A DNA stretch of 64,000 nucleotides from Acinetobacter sp. WCHAc010034 (GCF_001696615.3 NZ_CP032279.1:2604001-2668000), one strand, 5' to 3'; counted from the first letter of the stretch, positions 17,486 through 26,318 are shown. A program made the numbers and translations. The notes: a model not told the origin generated them from the letters alone.

Positions 17486-20088
17486 ACAAAAACTACCGCA
17501 AACCACTGCAAGACACCCAGCTCGAATACTATGACGTGCGCCAAGCCGTAGAAGATATTCAGCCAGGCGCATATGCCAAACTTCCCTATACCTCCAAAGT
17601 GCTGGCGGAACAGCTGGTGCGCCGCTGCGATCCGGCCATTTTGGAACAGTCGCTGAAAGAACTGATTAACCGCAAGCAAGACCATGATTTTCCGTGGTAT
17701 CCAGCGCGCGTGGTGTGCCATGACATCCTGGGACAGACTGCGCTGGTTGACTTGGCCGGCCTGCGTGACGCGATTGCCGACCAAGGCGGCGACCCGTCTA
17801 AAGTCAACCCGGTGGTGCCGACCCAGCTGATCGTAGACCATTCCTTAGCCGTAGAATACGGCGGCTTTGACCCGGACGCCTTTGAAAAAAACCGCGCCGT
17901 GGAAGACCGCCGCAATGAAGACCGCTTCCACTTCATCGAATGGACCAAAACCGCTTTTGAAAATGTCGATGTGATTCCTGCGGGCAACGGCATCATGCAC
18001 CAAATCAACCTGGAGAAAATGTCTCCGGTGATTCAGAACCGTGATGGCGTGGCCTTTCCGGATACCTGTGTCGGCACCGATTCGCATACCCCGCATACCG
18101 ATGCGCTTGGCGTGATTTCTGTCGGCGTGGGCGGCCTGGAAGCTGAAAACGTGATGCTGGGCCGCGCGTCGTGGATGCGCCTGCCGGACATTATCGGCGT
18201 AGAACTGGTTGGCCAGCGCAAGCCGGGCATTACTGCAACCGACATCGTACTGGCTTTGACCGAGTTCCTGCGCAAAGAGCGCGTAGTCGGCGCATATTTG
18301 GAATTCTTCGGTGAAGGCGCAGACAGCATGTCTGTCGGCGACCGCGCGACCATTTCCAATATGACTCCGGAATACGGCGCAACCGCGGCCATGTTCTATA
18401 TTGACCAGAACACTCTTGATTATTTGACTTTGACCGGCCGTGAAGCGGAGCAGGTCAAGCTGGTTGAAGCCTATGCCAAGGAAATTGGCCTGTGGGCATC
18501 GGACATGGCGCAGGCGCAATACCCGCGCGTGCTGCGTTTCGACCTTTCAGCCGTCACCCGCAACATTGCCGGGCCATCAAACCCGCATGCGCGCGTCTCT
18601 ACAGCCGACTTAAAGGAAAAAGGCATTGCCGGCGTGGTGGAGCAGCGCACCGATGGCCTGATGCCGGACGGCGTAGTGATTATCGCCGCCATTACCTCGT
18701 GCACCAACACTTCAAACCCGCGCAATACCGTAGCTGCCGGCCTGCTGGCGCGCAAGGCCAATGAACTGGGCTTAACCCGCAAGCCTTGGGTGAAATCATC
18801 CTTTGCGCCGGGTTCTAAAGCGGCGGCTTTATACCTTGAAGAAGCAGGCGTGTTGCATGATTTGGAAAAACTCGGCTTCGGCATTGTGGCCTATGCCTGT
18901 ACCACCTGCAACGGCATGTCCGGCGCGCTGGACCCGAAAATCCAGCAGGAAATTATTGACCGTGACCTGTACGCCACGGCAGTGCTTTCAGGTAACCGCA
19001 ACTTTGACGGCCGCATCCATCCTTATGCAAAACAGGCGTTTTTGGCTTCTCCGCCATTGGTGGTTGCCTATGCGATTGCCGGAACTATCCGCTTTGACAT
19101 CGAAAAAGATGCGCTGGGCACGGACAAAGACGGCAACCCGATTTACTTAAAGGACATTTGGCCGTCGGATGAAGAAATTGATGCACTGGTAAAAGAAGCG
19201 GTGAAGCCTGAGCAGTTCCGCAAAGTGTATATTCCAATGTTTGATTTGGGCGTAACGGAAAAAGCCGCCAGCCCGCTGTATGACTGGCGCCCGCAAAGCA
19301 CCTATATCCGCCGTCCGCCGTACTGGGAAGGGGCTTTGGCTGCGCCGCGCACCTTGTCCAATATGCGTCCGCTGGCGATTCTGCCGGACAACATCACCAC
19401 GGATCATTTGTCGCCATCCAATGCAATTATGATGGATTCGGCTGCAGGCGAATATCTGCATAAAATGGGCGTGCCTGAGGAAGACTTCAACTCTTATGCA
19501 ACGCACCGCGGCGACCATTTAACGGCGCAGCGCGCGACTTTCGCCAACCCGAAACTGTTCAATGAAATGGTGGTTCGCGCTGACGGTACGATCAAGCAAG
19601 GGTCGAAAGCGCGTGTGGAGCCTGAAGGCGAAGTGATGCGCATGTGGGAAGCGATTGAAACCTATATGAACCGCAAGCAGCCGCTGATTATCATTGCAGG
19701 TAAAGACTATGGTCAGGGTTCCAGCCGTGACTGGGCGGCCAAAGGCGTGCGCCTTGCAGGTGTTGAAGCGATTGTGGCGGAAGGTTTTGAGCGCATTCAC
19801 CGCACCAACTTGGTGGGCATGGGCGTGCTGCCGCTGGAGTTTAAAGCGGGTACTGACCGTAAAACTTTGAAGCTGGACGGCACAGAGCTGTATAGCGTCA
19901 TTGGTAATATCGCGCCGCGTTCGACTTTAACTTTGGTGATTGAGCGTGCGACGGATGAAGGCAAGAGTGAAACCGTTGAAGTGCCTGTAACCTGCCGTCT
20001 AGATACTGAAGAAGAAGTGTCTGTATATGAAGCGGGCGGTGTATTGCAGCGCTTTGCACAGGATTTCTTGGAAGGGAATGTGGCTTGA
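17482..20088 (+). CDS. acnD: Fe-S-dependent 2-methylisocitrate dehydratase AcnD
   Basis: An 868-residue aconitase-superfamily enzyme with the length and sequence of AcnD rather than AcnA/AcnB. Cluster ligands appear in ITSCTNTSNP and ACTTCNGMSG. GKDYGQGSSRDWAAKG carries the swivel-domain serine loop. AcnD converts 2-methylcitrate toward 2-methylaconitate in propionate breakdown and normally needs the isomerase PrpF. Here no prpB, prpC or prpF lies within the window, so the gene is away from its usual cluster. An AAGG lies nine bases before the ATG. Confidence 0.92.
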   Translation: MNKNYRKPLQDTQLEYYDVRQAVEDIQPGAYAKLPYTSKVLAEQLVRRCDPAILEQSLKELINRKQDHDFPWYPARVVCHDILGQTALVDLAGLRDAIADQGGDPSKVNPVVPTQLIVDHSLAVEYGGFDPDAFEKNRAVEDRRNEDRFHFIEWTKTAFENVDVIPAGNGIMHQINLEKMSPVIQNRDGVAFPDTCVGTDSHTPHTDALGVISVGVGGLEAENVMLGRASWMRLPDIIGVELVGQRKPGITATDIVLALTEFLRKERVVGAYLEFFGEGADSMSVGDRATISNMTPEYGATAAMFYIDQNTLDYLTLTGREAEQVKLVEAYAKEIGLWASDMAQAQYPRVLRFDLSAVTRNIAGPSNPHARVSTADLKEKGIAGVVEQRTDGLMPDGVVIIAAITSCTNTSNPRNTVAAGLLARKANELGLTRKPWVKSSFAPGSKAAALYLEEAGVLHDLEKLGFGIVAYACTTCNGMSGALDPKIQQEIIDRDLYATAVLSGNRNFDGRIHPYAKQAFLASPPLVVAYAIAGTIRFDIEKDALGTDKDGNPIYLKDIWPSDEEIDALVKEAVKPEQFRKVYIPMFDLGVTEKAASPLYDWRPQSTYIRRPPYWEGALAAPRTLSNMRPLAILPDNITTDHLSPSNAIMMDSAAGEYLHKMGVPEEDFNSYATHRGDHLTAQRATFANPKLFNEMVVRADGTIKQGSKARVEPEGEVMRMWEAIETYMNRKQPLIIIAGKDYGQGSSRDWAAKGVRLAGVEAIVAEGFERIHRTNLVGMGVLPLEFKAGTDRKTLKLDGTELYSVIGNIAPRSTLTLVIERATDEGKSETVEVPVTCRLDTEEEVSVYEAGGVLQRFAQDFLEGNVA

Positions 20089-20119
20089 TGATTTAAGCTA
20101 AAGTCATTGATATTGTTTT

Positions 20120-20150
20120 AAAAGACCCTGCTGTGAAGTGGGGTTTTGTT
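20120..20150 (+). terminator. Weak candidate terminator after acnD
   Basis: ACCC and GGGT can pair around a 10-12 nt loop, followed by TTTTGTTT. The stem is short. Confidence 0.35.
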
Positions 20151-20183
20151 TAATGGAGATAAGAAATTAAAATAGTATTTGCG

Positions 20184-20543
20184 ATGCTTATTTTTATAGT
20201 CAGTCAATTCACATTTGCAGGCTATGATATTCATATCACTAAAAAAGAACATTGGACTGATGAAAATGACATTTGTATTAATAAAGCAGATTGGAAAAAA
20301 TATCTAGAAATTGATTCATCAATACAAGTAGATCACGATAATAGTGAAGGTTCTTATCTTGTCTATATCAATAATGATGAATATGCGATGTGGATAGACT
20401 ATAAGGGCTGTGATTTGATGACTAAAAATCCCAACACAGAGTTTCTAAATAAATTAATCGAGATATCAAAAGCATTAGATGCGAAAGTGCAGGGTGATGA
20501 GGGTGAGGTGTATATAACGTCTGATCAGTTGATTTACCCTTAA
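20184..20543 (+). CDS. Small secreted hypothetical protein
   Basis: A low-GC gene of about 119 codons. The mature part is acidic (HWTDENDICINKADWKKYLE) with a Cys pair, suggesting a periplasmic protein with one disulfide. From the ATG at 20184 the signal peptide lacks its basic residue. Upstream in frame an ATT at 20166 would give MKIVFAMLIFIVSQFTFAG, a proper signal peptide, and a GGAG sits seven bases before that ATT. The real start may therefore be a rare ATT codon, or a mutated ATG. No family is recognised. Base composition differs from acnD, hinting at transfer. Confidence 0.6.
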   Translation: MLIFIVSQFTFAGYDIHITKKEHWTDENDICINKADWKKYLEIDSSIQVDHDNSEGSYLVYINNDEYAMWIDYKGCDLMTKNPNTEFLNKLIEISKALDAKVQGDEGEVYITSDQLIYP

Positions 20544-20625
20544 AGATACGCCAATAAATTTGTTTGAAAAATACTCAAAAAAATACCTATCATAAGATAC
20601 ATACCAAAACTTATGGAGTAGCCTC

Positions 20626-20856
20626 ATGTCTACCGCAAAAGTTTTTATGACAGGGCGCAGCCAAGCGATTCGCTTACCTAAAGAATTCTGTTTTGAAGGC
20701 ACATAAGTCGAAATCTTCCGCTGTGGCGATGAAGTCATACTAAGGGAAAAACCAGCCACAGCAGAACGCTTATTTAAGGTATTGTTACAAATGCCTGATG
20801 ACTTTTATGCAGAAGAAAGAGTGGATGGACCACAGCAAGAACGAGAAGAGTTTTAA
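20626..20856 (+). pseudogene. vapB: VapB-type antitoxin with internal stop
   Basis: Reading from the ATG at 20626 (GGAG upstream) gives MSTAKVFMTGRSQAIRLPKE, the AbrB/SpoVT DNA-binding domain of VapB. A TAA at 20704-20706 (codon 27) interrupts it. Past the stop the same frame continues for 49 codons with the expected VapB tail (VEIFRCGDEVILREKP...) to the true stop at 20854. The tail is the part that binds and neutralises VapC. A single GAA-to-TAA change at codon 27 would explain the break. The stop of the full frame overlaps the vapC ATG by one base, as in intact modules. Confidence 0.85.
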
Positions 20857-21275
20857 TGCAGACACAGTACTTGCTATATACAAATATTTGTATCTATATC
20901 ACTAGGCATCAGCCTGAAACTGTTCGTCAGCATTTTGAAAAACATCTCCCAAACCGCAATATTTTAATTTCCGTGATTACATTGGGCGAGCTGCGTTTTG
21001 GCGCAGAGAAAAGCCAGAAAAAAGAAAAAGCGCTAAAGGTGATAGATGAATTAACGTCAATGATTCAAGTGGCTGAATTAGATGAAAATGCAGCTGAGCA
21101 TTATGCACAGATACGCCAAGACCTTTCATCCAAGGGACAGATTATCGGGGCGAATGATTTGTGGCTGGCGGCGCATGCAAGAGCAAATAATTGGGTTATA
21201 GTCACCAATAACGAAAAAGAATTTTTACGTGTTGACGGCTTGAAAGTAGAAAACTCGCTAACCAAAACATTCTGA
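20856..21275 (+). CDS. vapC: VapC-type PIN-domain toxin with altered active site
   Basis: A 139-residue PIN-domain protein of the tRNA/rRNA-cleaving VapC family. It has ITLGELRFGAEKS (Glu45) and ANDLWLAAHA (Asp101), plus the usual TNNEKEF motif. The first metal-binding residue is normally Asp in L-D-T-N-I-C; here the sequence is LLYTNICIYI with Tyr8 (TAT, one base from GAT). Loss of this Asp should abolish nuclease activity. The partner antitoxin upstream is also broken, so the module looks dead. The frame is otherwise full length, so it is listed as a CDS. Confidence 0.85.
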   Translation: MQTQYLLYTNICIYITRHQPETVRQHFEKHLPNRNILISVITLGELRFGAEKSQKKEKALKVIDELTSMIQVAELDENAAEHYAQIRQDLSSKGQIIGANDLWLAAHARANNWVIVTNNEKEFLRVDGLKVENSLTKTF

Positions 21276-21405
21276 GCTTGTCAAATTTTATTTGGAAATT
21301 ATGCTTCGCCCATCTGCCGCCATCACCTGTCGAAATGAACAATAGACATCCATCATAAAAGGAATATACTGAATAGACCATTTCTAAAACACATGGAGAA
21401 CAAAA

Positions 21406-21540
21406 ATGGTTACTGCTGGCTCAATACCCGGAACAGGCTTCTATTTTTGTGTTCAGTGCGGACGACGCACATACTTAGAAATTGGTACAGACCGTTTACC
21501 CCCATGTACCAAATGCCACGGCACTGAATTTAAAAAATAA
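21406..21540 (+). CDS. 44-aa zinc-ribbon protein
   Basis: A short ORF with a good GGAG ribosome site nine bases before the ATG. The peptide carries two CxxC pairs, CVQC (about residues 14-17) and CTKC (about 33-36), spaced as a rubredoxin-like zinc ribbon, then CHGTEF-like ending. Such miniature zinc ribbons bind one Zn and often nucleic acid; no specific role is known. Two hairpins follow. Confidence 0.75.
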   Translation: MVTAGSIPGTGFYFCVQCGRRTYLEIGTDRLPPCTKCHGTEFKK

Positions 21541-21851
21541 CAGTACCTAGCGGAATTCATAAAACAGCCAATCCTGTTTTAGACAAAAGCCCCATTACAC
21601 CATGGGGCTTTTTATTGGCGCCTGCAGAAAGCAGCGTCTTGAGTTTTGCCGAATCAATCAAATCCAGCTGAGAAATAAAAGACTGTTTTATATAACAATA
21701 AAAAAATCAAAAAATACTACGATAACCAAAACTAGTGATTGATTTTTGCTCAATAAAGGCATAATTTTAGTACGGGATTACAGAAAGCATTACTTTTTGT
21801 ATGGGTTTGTTTGTAGTTGAACTTTCTAAAAAAAATATTGGGGAACTGTGA
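21541..21851. other. 311-bp gap with two hairpins
   Basis: AAAACAG/CTGTTTT (21561-21580) and AAGCCCCAT/ATGGGGCTT (21587-21610) form consecutive stems; the second, with its T tail, is the terminator of the zinc-ribbon gene. The remaining 230 bp are AT-rich and show no gene. Confidence 0.7.
21587..21613 (+). terminator. Terminator of zinc-ribbon gene
   Basis: A perfect 9-bp stem AAGCCCCAT/ATGGGGCTT with loop TACACC and a T run. Confidence 0.85.
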
Positions 21852-22058
21852 ATGATAAAATTTATTGTAGATGAGCAGCCGACAGCCAAGGGCGTACACC
21901 TGATGCACAATGGCAATCAAGGCTGTGAGGACATGCCTAAATTTGATGATCAAATTCTGATTGGCTATTTTGCAAATTATGAGCTGGCCTATAAGCGCGC
22001 CAGAATGAACTGGCCGACCGAAAAGGTGGAAGGCTGCAGCAAATGCTGCATTGCTTAA
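21852..22058 (+). CDS. Hypothetical 68-aa protein
   Basis: A small soluble protein (MIKFIVDEQPTAKGVHLMHN...) ending in a CSKCC cluster that may bind metal or form disulfides. It is preceded by GGGGAA and followed 42 bp later by a strong terminator. Both support a real transcribed unit. It looks like the short conserved proteins of unknown role common in Acinetobacter; family not recognised. Confidence 0.65.
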   Translation: MIKFIVDEQPTAKGVHLMHNGNQGCEDMPKFDDQILIGYFANYELAYKRARMNWPTEKVEGCSKCCIA

Positions 22059-22100
22059 ATGGAGCTAGGGCATAATGCCGGCTTAAAATGATAAAAATAA

Positions 22101-22127
22101 AACTCCGCCAGTCAGGCGGAGTTTTTC
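22101..22127 (+). terminator. Terminator after 68-aa gene
   Basis: AACTCCGCC/GGCGGAGTT with loop AGTCA and a T run. Confidence 0.9.
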
Positions 22128-22313
22128 AATAAGGGAAGAAATTTCGATATGTCTGAGATGCCGGCCGGCGCATAAAAATAAAATCCATGCCGCGCCAAGC
22201 CATTTATCCTAAGGTAAAAGGCTTTGAAGGAATCAATCTTGCAGAACTTTAAGCGCAGCTTCAGCTAAAAAAAGGTTAAAATAACAGCAGTAAAAGGCAG
22301 CAGGGAAAACGGC

Positions 22314-22553
22314 ATGAACACAACCCAGCTAGCAGATTTTCTGCTCTATTGCGCGCTCGTCAACTACAGCATTTTAATCATCTGGTTTTTGGCCTTTGTT
22401 TTCGCCAAAGGCTGGATGAAAAGCCTGCATGGCCGGTGGTTCAAGCTGTCCGACCAAAGCTTTGACGCCATGCATTACGGCAGCATGGCCGTGTATAAAA
22501 TCGGCATCATGCTGCTGAACCTTGCGCCGTATATTGCATTAAAATTGCTCTGA
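22314..22553 (+). CDS. Small membrane protein, DUF6868-like
   Basis: A 79-residue protein with two hydrophobic helices (about residues 7-30 and 55-77) separated by a basic cytoplasmic loop containing GRWFKLSDQSFDAMHYG. This matches my recollection of the DUF6868 family of short inner-membrane proteins. Function unknown. The DUF1003 gene starts 48 bp downstream on the same strand and may be co-transcribed. Confidence 0.65.
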   Translation: MNTTQLADFLLYCALVNYSILIIWFLAFVFAKGWMKSLHGRWFKLSDQSFDAMHYGSMAVYKIGIMLLNLAPYIALKLL

Positions 22554-22601
22554 ATACAGACGCAAATCCAGCATCAGAATAAATTTCAAGGGGGCGCAGG
22601 G

Positions 22602-23306
22602 ATGAACGGAAAAACAGAATACCGGCCATGCATGGTCTGCAAAAAAAACTTTCCGCTAAACAGCCTGATTCCGATGGGAACCGTGCGCAAGGTCATTACT
22701 GAGGAAATAGCCAAGGATTTTCCCGAATGGAGCGCGCAGAACTATATCTGCCAGCCCGATTTAACCAAATACCGCATGCAGTATGTGCAGTCCATTCTCA
22801 GCTCGGAGCAGGGCGAAGTTTCAAACTTGGAATATGAAGTCATCCACAGCATGCGGCAGCATGAGCTGATCAGCAAAAACGTAGAAAGCCGGCTCGATCA
22901 GAACTGGACATTAGGCGAACGGCTGGCGGATAAGATCGCGGCTTTCGGCGGCAGCTGGGCGTTCCTGAGCTGCTTTGCGGCCTTTTTAGTGATCTGGATT
23001 CTGGTCAATACCGTGGTGATGGTGAAGCATCCCGCAGATCCTTATCCCTTTATTCTGCTGAACCTGATGCTGTCCTGCCTGGCGGCCATACAGGCGCCGG
23101 TGATCATGATGAGCCAGAACCGGCAGGAAGCCAAAGACCGCCTGCGTTCGGAAAACGATTATCAGGTTAATCTGAAAGCCGAGCTGGAAATCCGCAACCT
23201 GCATGAAAAAATTGACCATCTGCTGATGCATCAGTGGGACAGGCTGGCCAAAATTCAGGAAATCCAGCTGGATCTGCTGTCGGAAATGAGCAAGAAAAAA
23301 GAATAA
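22602..23306 (+). CDS. DUF1003 membrane protein
   Basis: A 234-residue protein. The N-terminal part has a CxxC pair (CMVCKKNF) and a PMGTVR segment. The core carries the DUF1003 pattern: LGERLADKIAAFGGSWAFL, a first TM helix ending in IWILVNT, a Pro-containing loop (DPYPFILLNLMLS) and a second TM helix with QAPVIMMSQNRQ. The tail EIRNLHEKIDHLL is a predicted coiled coil. Inner-membrane location; biochemical role unknown. The initial zinc-binding-like segment is usual in longer DUF1003 members. GGGGGCGCAGGG lies before the ATG. Confidence 0.85.
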   Translation: MNGKTEYRPCMVCKKNFPLNSLIPMGTVRKVITEEIAKDFPEWSAQNYICQPDLTKYRMQYVQSILSSEQGEVSNLEYEVIHSMRQHELISKNVESRLDQNWTLGERLADKIAAFGGSWAFLSCFAAFLVIWILVNTVVMVKHPADPYPFILLNLMLSCLAAIQAPVIMMSQNRQEAKDRLRSENDYQVNLKAELEIRNLHEKIDHLLMHQWDRLAKIQEIQLDLLSEMSKKKE

Positions 23307-23991
23307 TCCGCAGGGCGGCGCGGCAATTCGGCTGCATGCAATACTATTTTGAGAAAATATTCCTATAGAATAGCCTTTTAATGCAATAAAAAACTGAATT
23401 TTCATCCCATTGGGGAAAAAATACTTTGAAGCTGCATTTGCGCGGAAAACTTTCCTAAAATATCTGAAAATTGCCGAATCTTCGGAAATTAATCCCTCAG
23501 CGCTTTGGCTACTATAGATTTCAAGGGTGTGACAGAGATCGAAAAGAGCAGCATGCTGTGAGCGGCGCAAAACGCGAGTGCAGTACTTACCCAAAAGGTC
23601 TCGATTCGGCTTAGGACGCTATAGATCACAAGTTTATAGGCTATAAGATCAGGGCTTACCCAGTCATGATAGTTGAAGTAAACGATTCAGTTTTCTCTTA
23701 CACCGCCCTCAGAATTCAGCGTTTCAAATCATCCGGCAGAATAAAAAATCTAAGCGCTGCCGCTAAAACTTCCCGCTACAAATCAGCATTGAAAATATCC
23801 AATCCTGCACTGCAGCCACAGGCGCTTCATTTCAGCACGGCATCAAGCTTTCATTTATAAGTGTGAAACAGTGCGCATATTGCGCTTTTTCAGCATGATG
23901 CATTCAGATTATTCATTTAAAAACAAAATGATGCATATTTTCTAACTTTTGGTAAAATTCAAGCAGATCATTCAAAAAGAGCAGAATAAAA
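23307..23991. other. 685-bp gap containing repeat copy 1
   Basis: Apart from the dispersed repeat at 23491-23699 the gap is AT-rich. It contains no ORF with convincing codon use. Confidence 0.6.
23491..23699. repeat. Dispersed repeat, copy 1
   Basis: A 209-bp sequence sharing roughly 84% identity (estimated by eye) with 24671-24878 in the same orientation. The most conserved block covers the AGCAGCATGCTG palindrome, GGCGCAAAACGCGAGTGCAGTA and the TTAGGACGCTATAGATCACA segment. On the minus strand it can encode a peptide starting MGKYCTRVLRR. Looser similarity extends about 90 bp upstream. Confidence 0.8.
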
Positions 23992-24432
23992 ATGACGATA
24001 TTTGATCTGGAAATCCGGCATCCGCACCACCATTCGGATTCAGAAGCTGAATTCATGGAAGATATGGCAGCGCAAGACCTGATGGCGAAATTCAATGCCA
24101 TGAACTGGAAGCAGCTGCAGATCCTCATGCTGCAGATGCGCGGCGGAAAAGCGGTTTTTACGGTGACGCATCAGGCATCCAATCAGGCGGTGAAAATCAG
24201 CCTGATAGAGCTGCCGGACACCGGCGCGCTGGCCTTTAATCTTGAAAGCGATATAGAAGTGCAGGCGGTGCAGAAAAATTTATTCGGGCTGCTGAAATAC
24301 AAGGCGGCCGATTATGTGCAGTTCCGGCATTTAAGCCTGCCCGCCACCCGCAGCTATCTGGAGGCATTTAGCCGGCAGCAGCTGGATCAGCTTAAGCAGG
24401 ATTATCTGCAGCGCTGCGCTGCGGCAGTTTGA
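23992..24432 (+). CDS. Hypothetical 146-aa protein
   Basis: A soluble acidic protein with a His-rich start (IRHPHHHSDSE) that could bind metal. It continues with an amphipathic helical body and a central beta section (KAVFTVTHQASNQAVKISLIE). No family is recognised. It lies exactly between the two copies of the dispersed repeat, so it could have been carried or lost together with them. The ribosome site is AGAGCAG, weak. Confidence 0.6.
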   Translation: MTIFDLEIRHPHHHSDSEAEFMEDMAAQDLMAKFNAMNWKQLQILMLQMRGGKAVFTVTHQASNQAVKISLIELPDTGALAFNLESDIEVQAVQKNLFGLLKYKAADYVQFRHLSLPATRSYLEAFSRQQLDQLKQDYLQRCAAAV

Positions 24433-24969
24433 TAGGCCGACTTGCCTGCCAACTGGGCAGAGAATGCAGATTTCCGCGGTGCGGGCGGCTGCATAGCCGC
24501 GCCTCTTGCAGGGCCGGGAAAAGGCTGAGCGAAGAAAATTTTCCTGAAATCAGGCCATATATGCAGTAAAAGATGCGATTAATTTATGCTGCTGGGAAAA
24601 ATTTTCACAATAATAAATTTTACGGAAAATTTTCTTAAAATCACGCTGAATCGTTTTTTTTTAGGGAAACAATCCCGCAGCGCGCTGGCTAATATAGCGT
24701 CCAAGGTGCAGAAGAGATCGGAAAGAGCAGCATGCTGCGGGCGGCGCAAAACGCGAGTGCAGTACTCACCCACAAGGTCTCGATCCGGCTTAGGACGCTA
24801 TAGATCACAAGTTTATAGGCAATAAGGTCAGGGCTTACCCAGCCACGGCAGTTGAAGCAAACATGCAGTTTTCTCTTTCATCCTGTAAAATTTCATTACT
24901 CTACAAGTATTTATAAATAAGCATTTGTCCGCTAGAATTCTAAAAAATACCCAGCGCGGACAACACAGC
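24433..24969. other. 537-bp gap containing repeat copy 2
   Basis: It holds the second repeat copy at 24671-24878, a GC-rich stretch at 24440-24530 and AT-rich flanks. No gene was seen. Confidence 0.6.
24671..24878. repeat. Dispersed repeat, copy 2
   Basis: A 208-bp partner of 23491-23699. Here TATAGCGTCC (24693-24702) and GGACGCTATA (24793-24802) form a perfect 10-bp closing stem around about 90 nt that contain further small hairpins (GCAGCATGCTGC, GAGT/ACTC). Copy 1 lacks the left arm of this stem. On the minus strand it can encode a peptide starting MGEYCTRVLRR, alike in both copies. Confidence 0.8.
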
Positions 24970-25548
24970 ATGCAGCCCAATCGGATTTATTTTGCCGGCA
25001 ATCCCTGGCCGGAAGGCCACCCCGTTAAAGAATTTCAATGGTCAGCGCGCCTGATCAATGGCGAAGTCTGGTTTGATCTGCATTTAAAATCTGCGGACTA
25101 TTACAGCGAACGCGACATTGACGGCAGCATGGAGGATGCAGATGCAGAGGGCGTGGAATATGCATCAGACTGGGAAGCGCCGATTGTCTGGGAAAATTAT
25201 CATGCATGCACTTTGTCCAGCACCTACTGGCAGAGCCGGGGCTTTAAGGCGTGCAGCCGGCAGGAATATTGCCCGGAATTTTTTGACGGCAGGGAATTTT
25301 CCGTAGATCCTGCGCCGGAACAGGCGGAGGACTGGGACGATCTGGCGTTTCATATCTATCTGCTGGGCCATGATTCGGCCGCCAAGCACCGCATCAAGTT
25401 TGAAAAGGCCGCAGAGACAGGCTTATTCAATATCCGCTGGACAGGGAAAATTGCGCCTGCTTATACCGGCAATTATGAATATACGCATGATTTTTCAGTG
25501 TATCTGGAAAATGTGGAATTTCCCGCTTTGGCGGATGCTGCCGGCTGA
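24970..25548 (+). CDS. Hypothetical 192-aa protein
   Basis: Starts MQPNRIYFAGNPWPEGH at 24970; an in-frame TTG at 24925 is less likely. It is acidic and rich in Trp and Tyr (EVWFDLHLKSADYYSERD, AEDWDDLAFHIYLLGHD), with a predicted beta-sandwich look. No signal peptide and no membrane segment. Family not recognised; no neighbour suggests a role. Confidence 0.65.
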   Translation: MQPNRIYFAGNPWPEGHPVKEFQWSARLINGEVWFDLHLKSADYYSERDIDGSMEDADAEGVEYASDWEAPIVWENYHACTLSSTYWQSRGFKACSRQEYCPEFFDGREFSVDPAPEQAEDWDDLAFHIYLLGHDSAAKHRIKFEKAAETGLFNIRWTGKIAPAYTGNYEYTHDFSVYLENVEFPALADAAG

Positions 25549-25656
25549 GGCTGCTTTAAATGCAGAGATGCATTATCTTAATATTTGAAAAATAGAAATT
25601 TAATGCTGCAGGCACTGATCTTTTCTGCATGGAGCATTTTGTGTGGAATAACCGTC

Positions 25657-26205
25657 ATGATGAAAAAATATCTGTACCCCTTGGTGCTGGGCTGCTCGCT
25701 GCTGGGCCTGACGCCCGCTTTTGCGCAGCAGACGCCGGAACAGGTCACCGCCGCGTATTTAGATGCGGCGAATAAAAGCGGCTTAGCGGAAACGGCAGGC
25801 TATTTTCACCCGGATGAGCTGAATAAGTTTAAAAGCGCCTTTATCACGCTGTTTGAAAGTTCGGGTGATCAGGAGCTGGTTCAGATGTTCTTCGGTGAGC
25901 AGGCTGCCCTGGCGGAGCTTAAGGCGATGCCTGCTGAACAGTTTGCGCGGCGGATGCTTGGCGCAATCAGCAAGCTGATGAAGTCTGAAGATATTCATTT
26001 CACTCAGTCGAAAATTGTCGGCAGCGTCAAGGAGGGGGATGCAATTCATCTGCTGGTCCGGCAGTATGCGAGTGTTGAAAATATTGAGTTTAATTCCATG
26101 CAGATTGTGACGCTGAAGCCTTATCAGGACACTTATAAGCTGATGTTTTCAGACAAGCTGGACAGCATGATTAAAGGCCTGCAGGCGGGTCTGGCGAAAC
26201 GCTGA
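25657..26205 (+). CDS. Secreted hypothetical protein
   Basis: About 182 residues. The start at 25657 gives MMKKYLYPLVLGCSLLGLTP and cleavage after AFA, a clean Sec signal; an upstream start at 25585 would bury it. The mature part has a helical N-terminal section (TPEQVTAAYLDAANKSG) and a beta-rich C-terminal half, like NTF2/DUF4878-type periplasmic proteins. Function unknown. Confidence 0.7.
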   Translation: MMKKYLYPLVLGCSLLGLTPAFAQQTPEQVTAAYLDAANKSGLAETAGYFHPDELNKFKSAFITLFESSGDQELVQMFFGEQAALAELKAMPAEQFARRMLGAISKLMKSEDIHFTQSKIVGSVKEGDAIHLLVRQYASVENIEFNSMQIVTLKPYQDTYKLMFSDKLDSMIKGLQAGLAKR

Positions 26206-26318
26206 GCGCGCAGCTGCAGGCGCTTGGGGCCGGCGCTTTTCTGCATTCGGCGCGGGGAATTGACAGCCGGACTGCGGCTTGATATTTTGCGCGCATTCTC
26301 CTGCTCAGCCGCGCCCTC

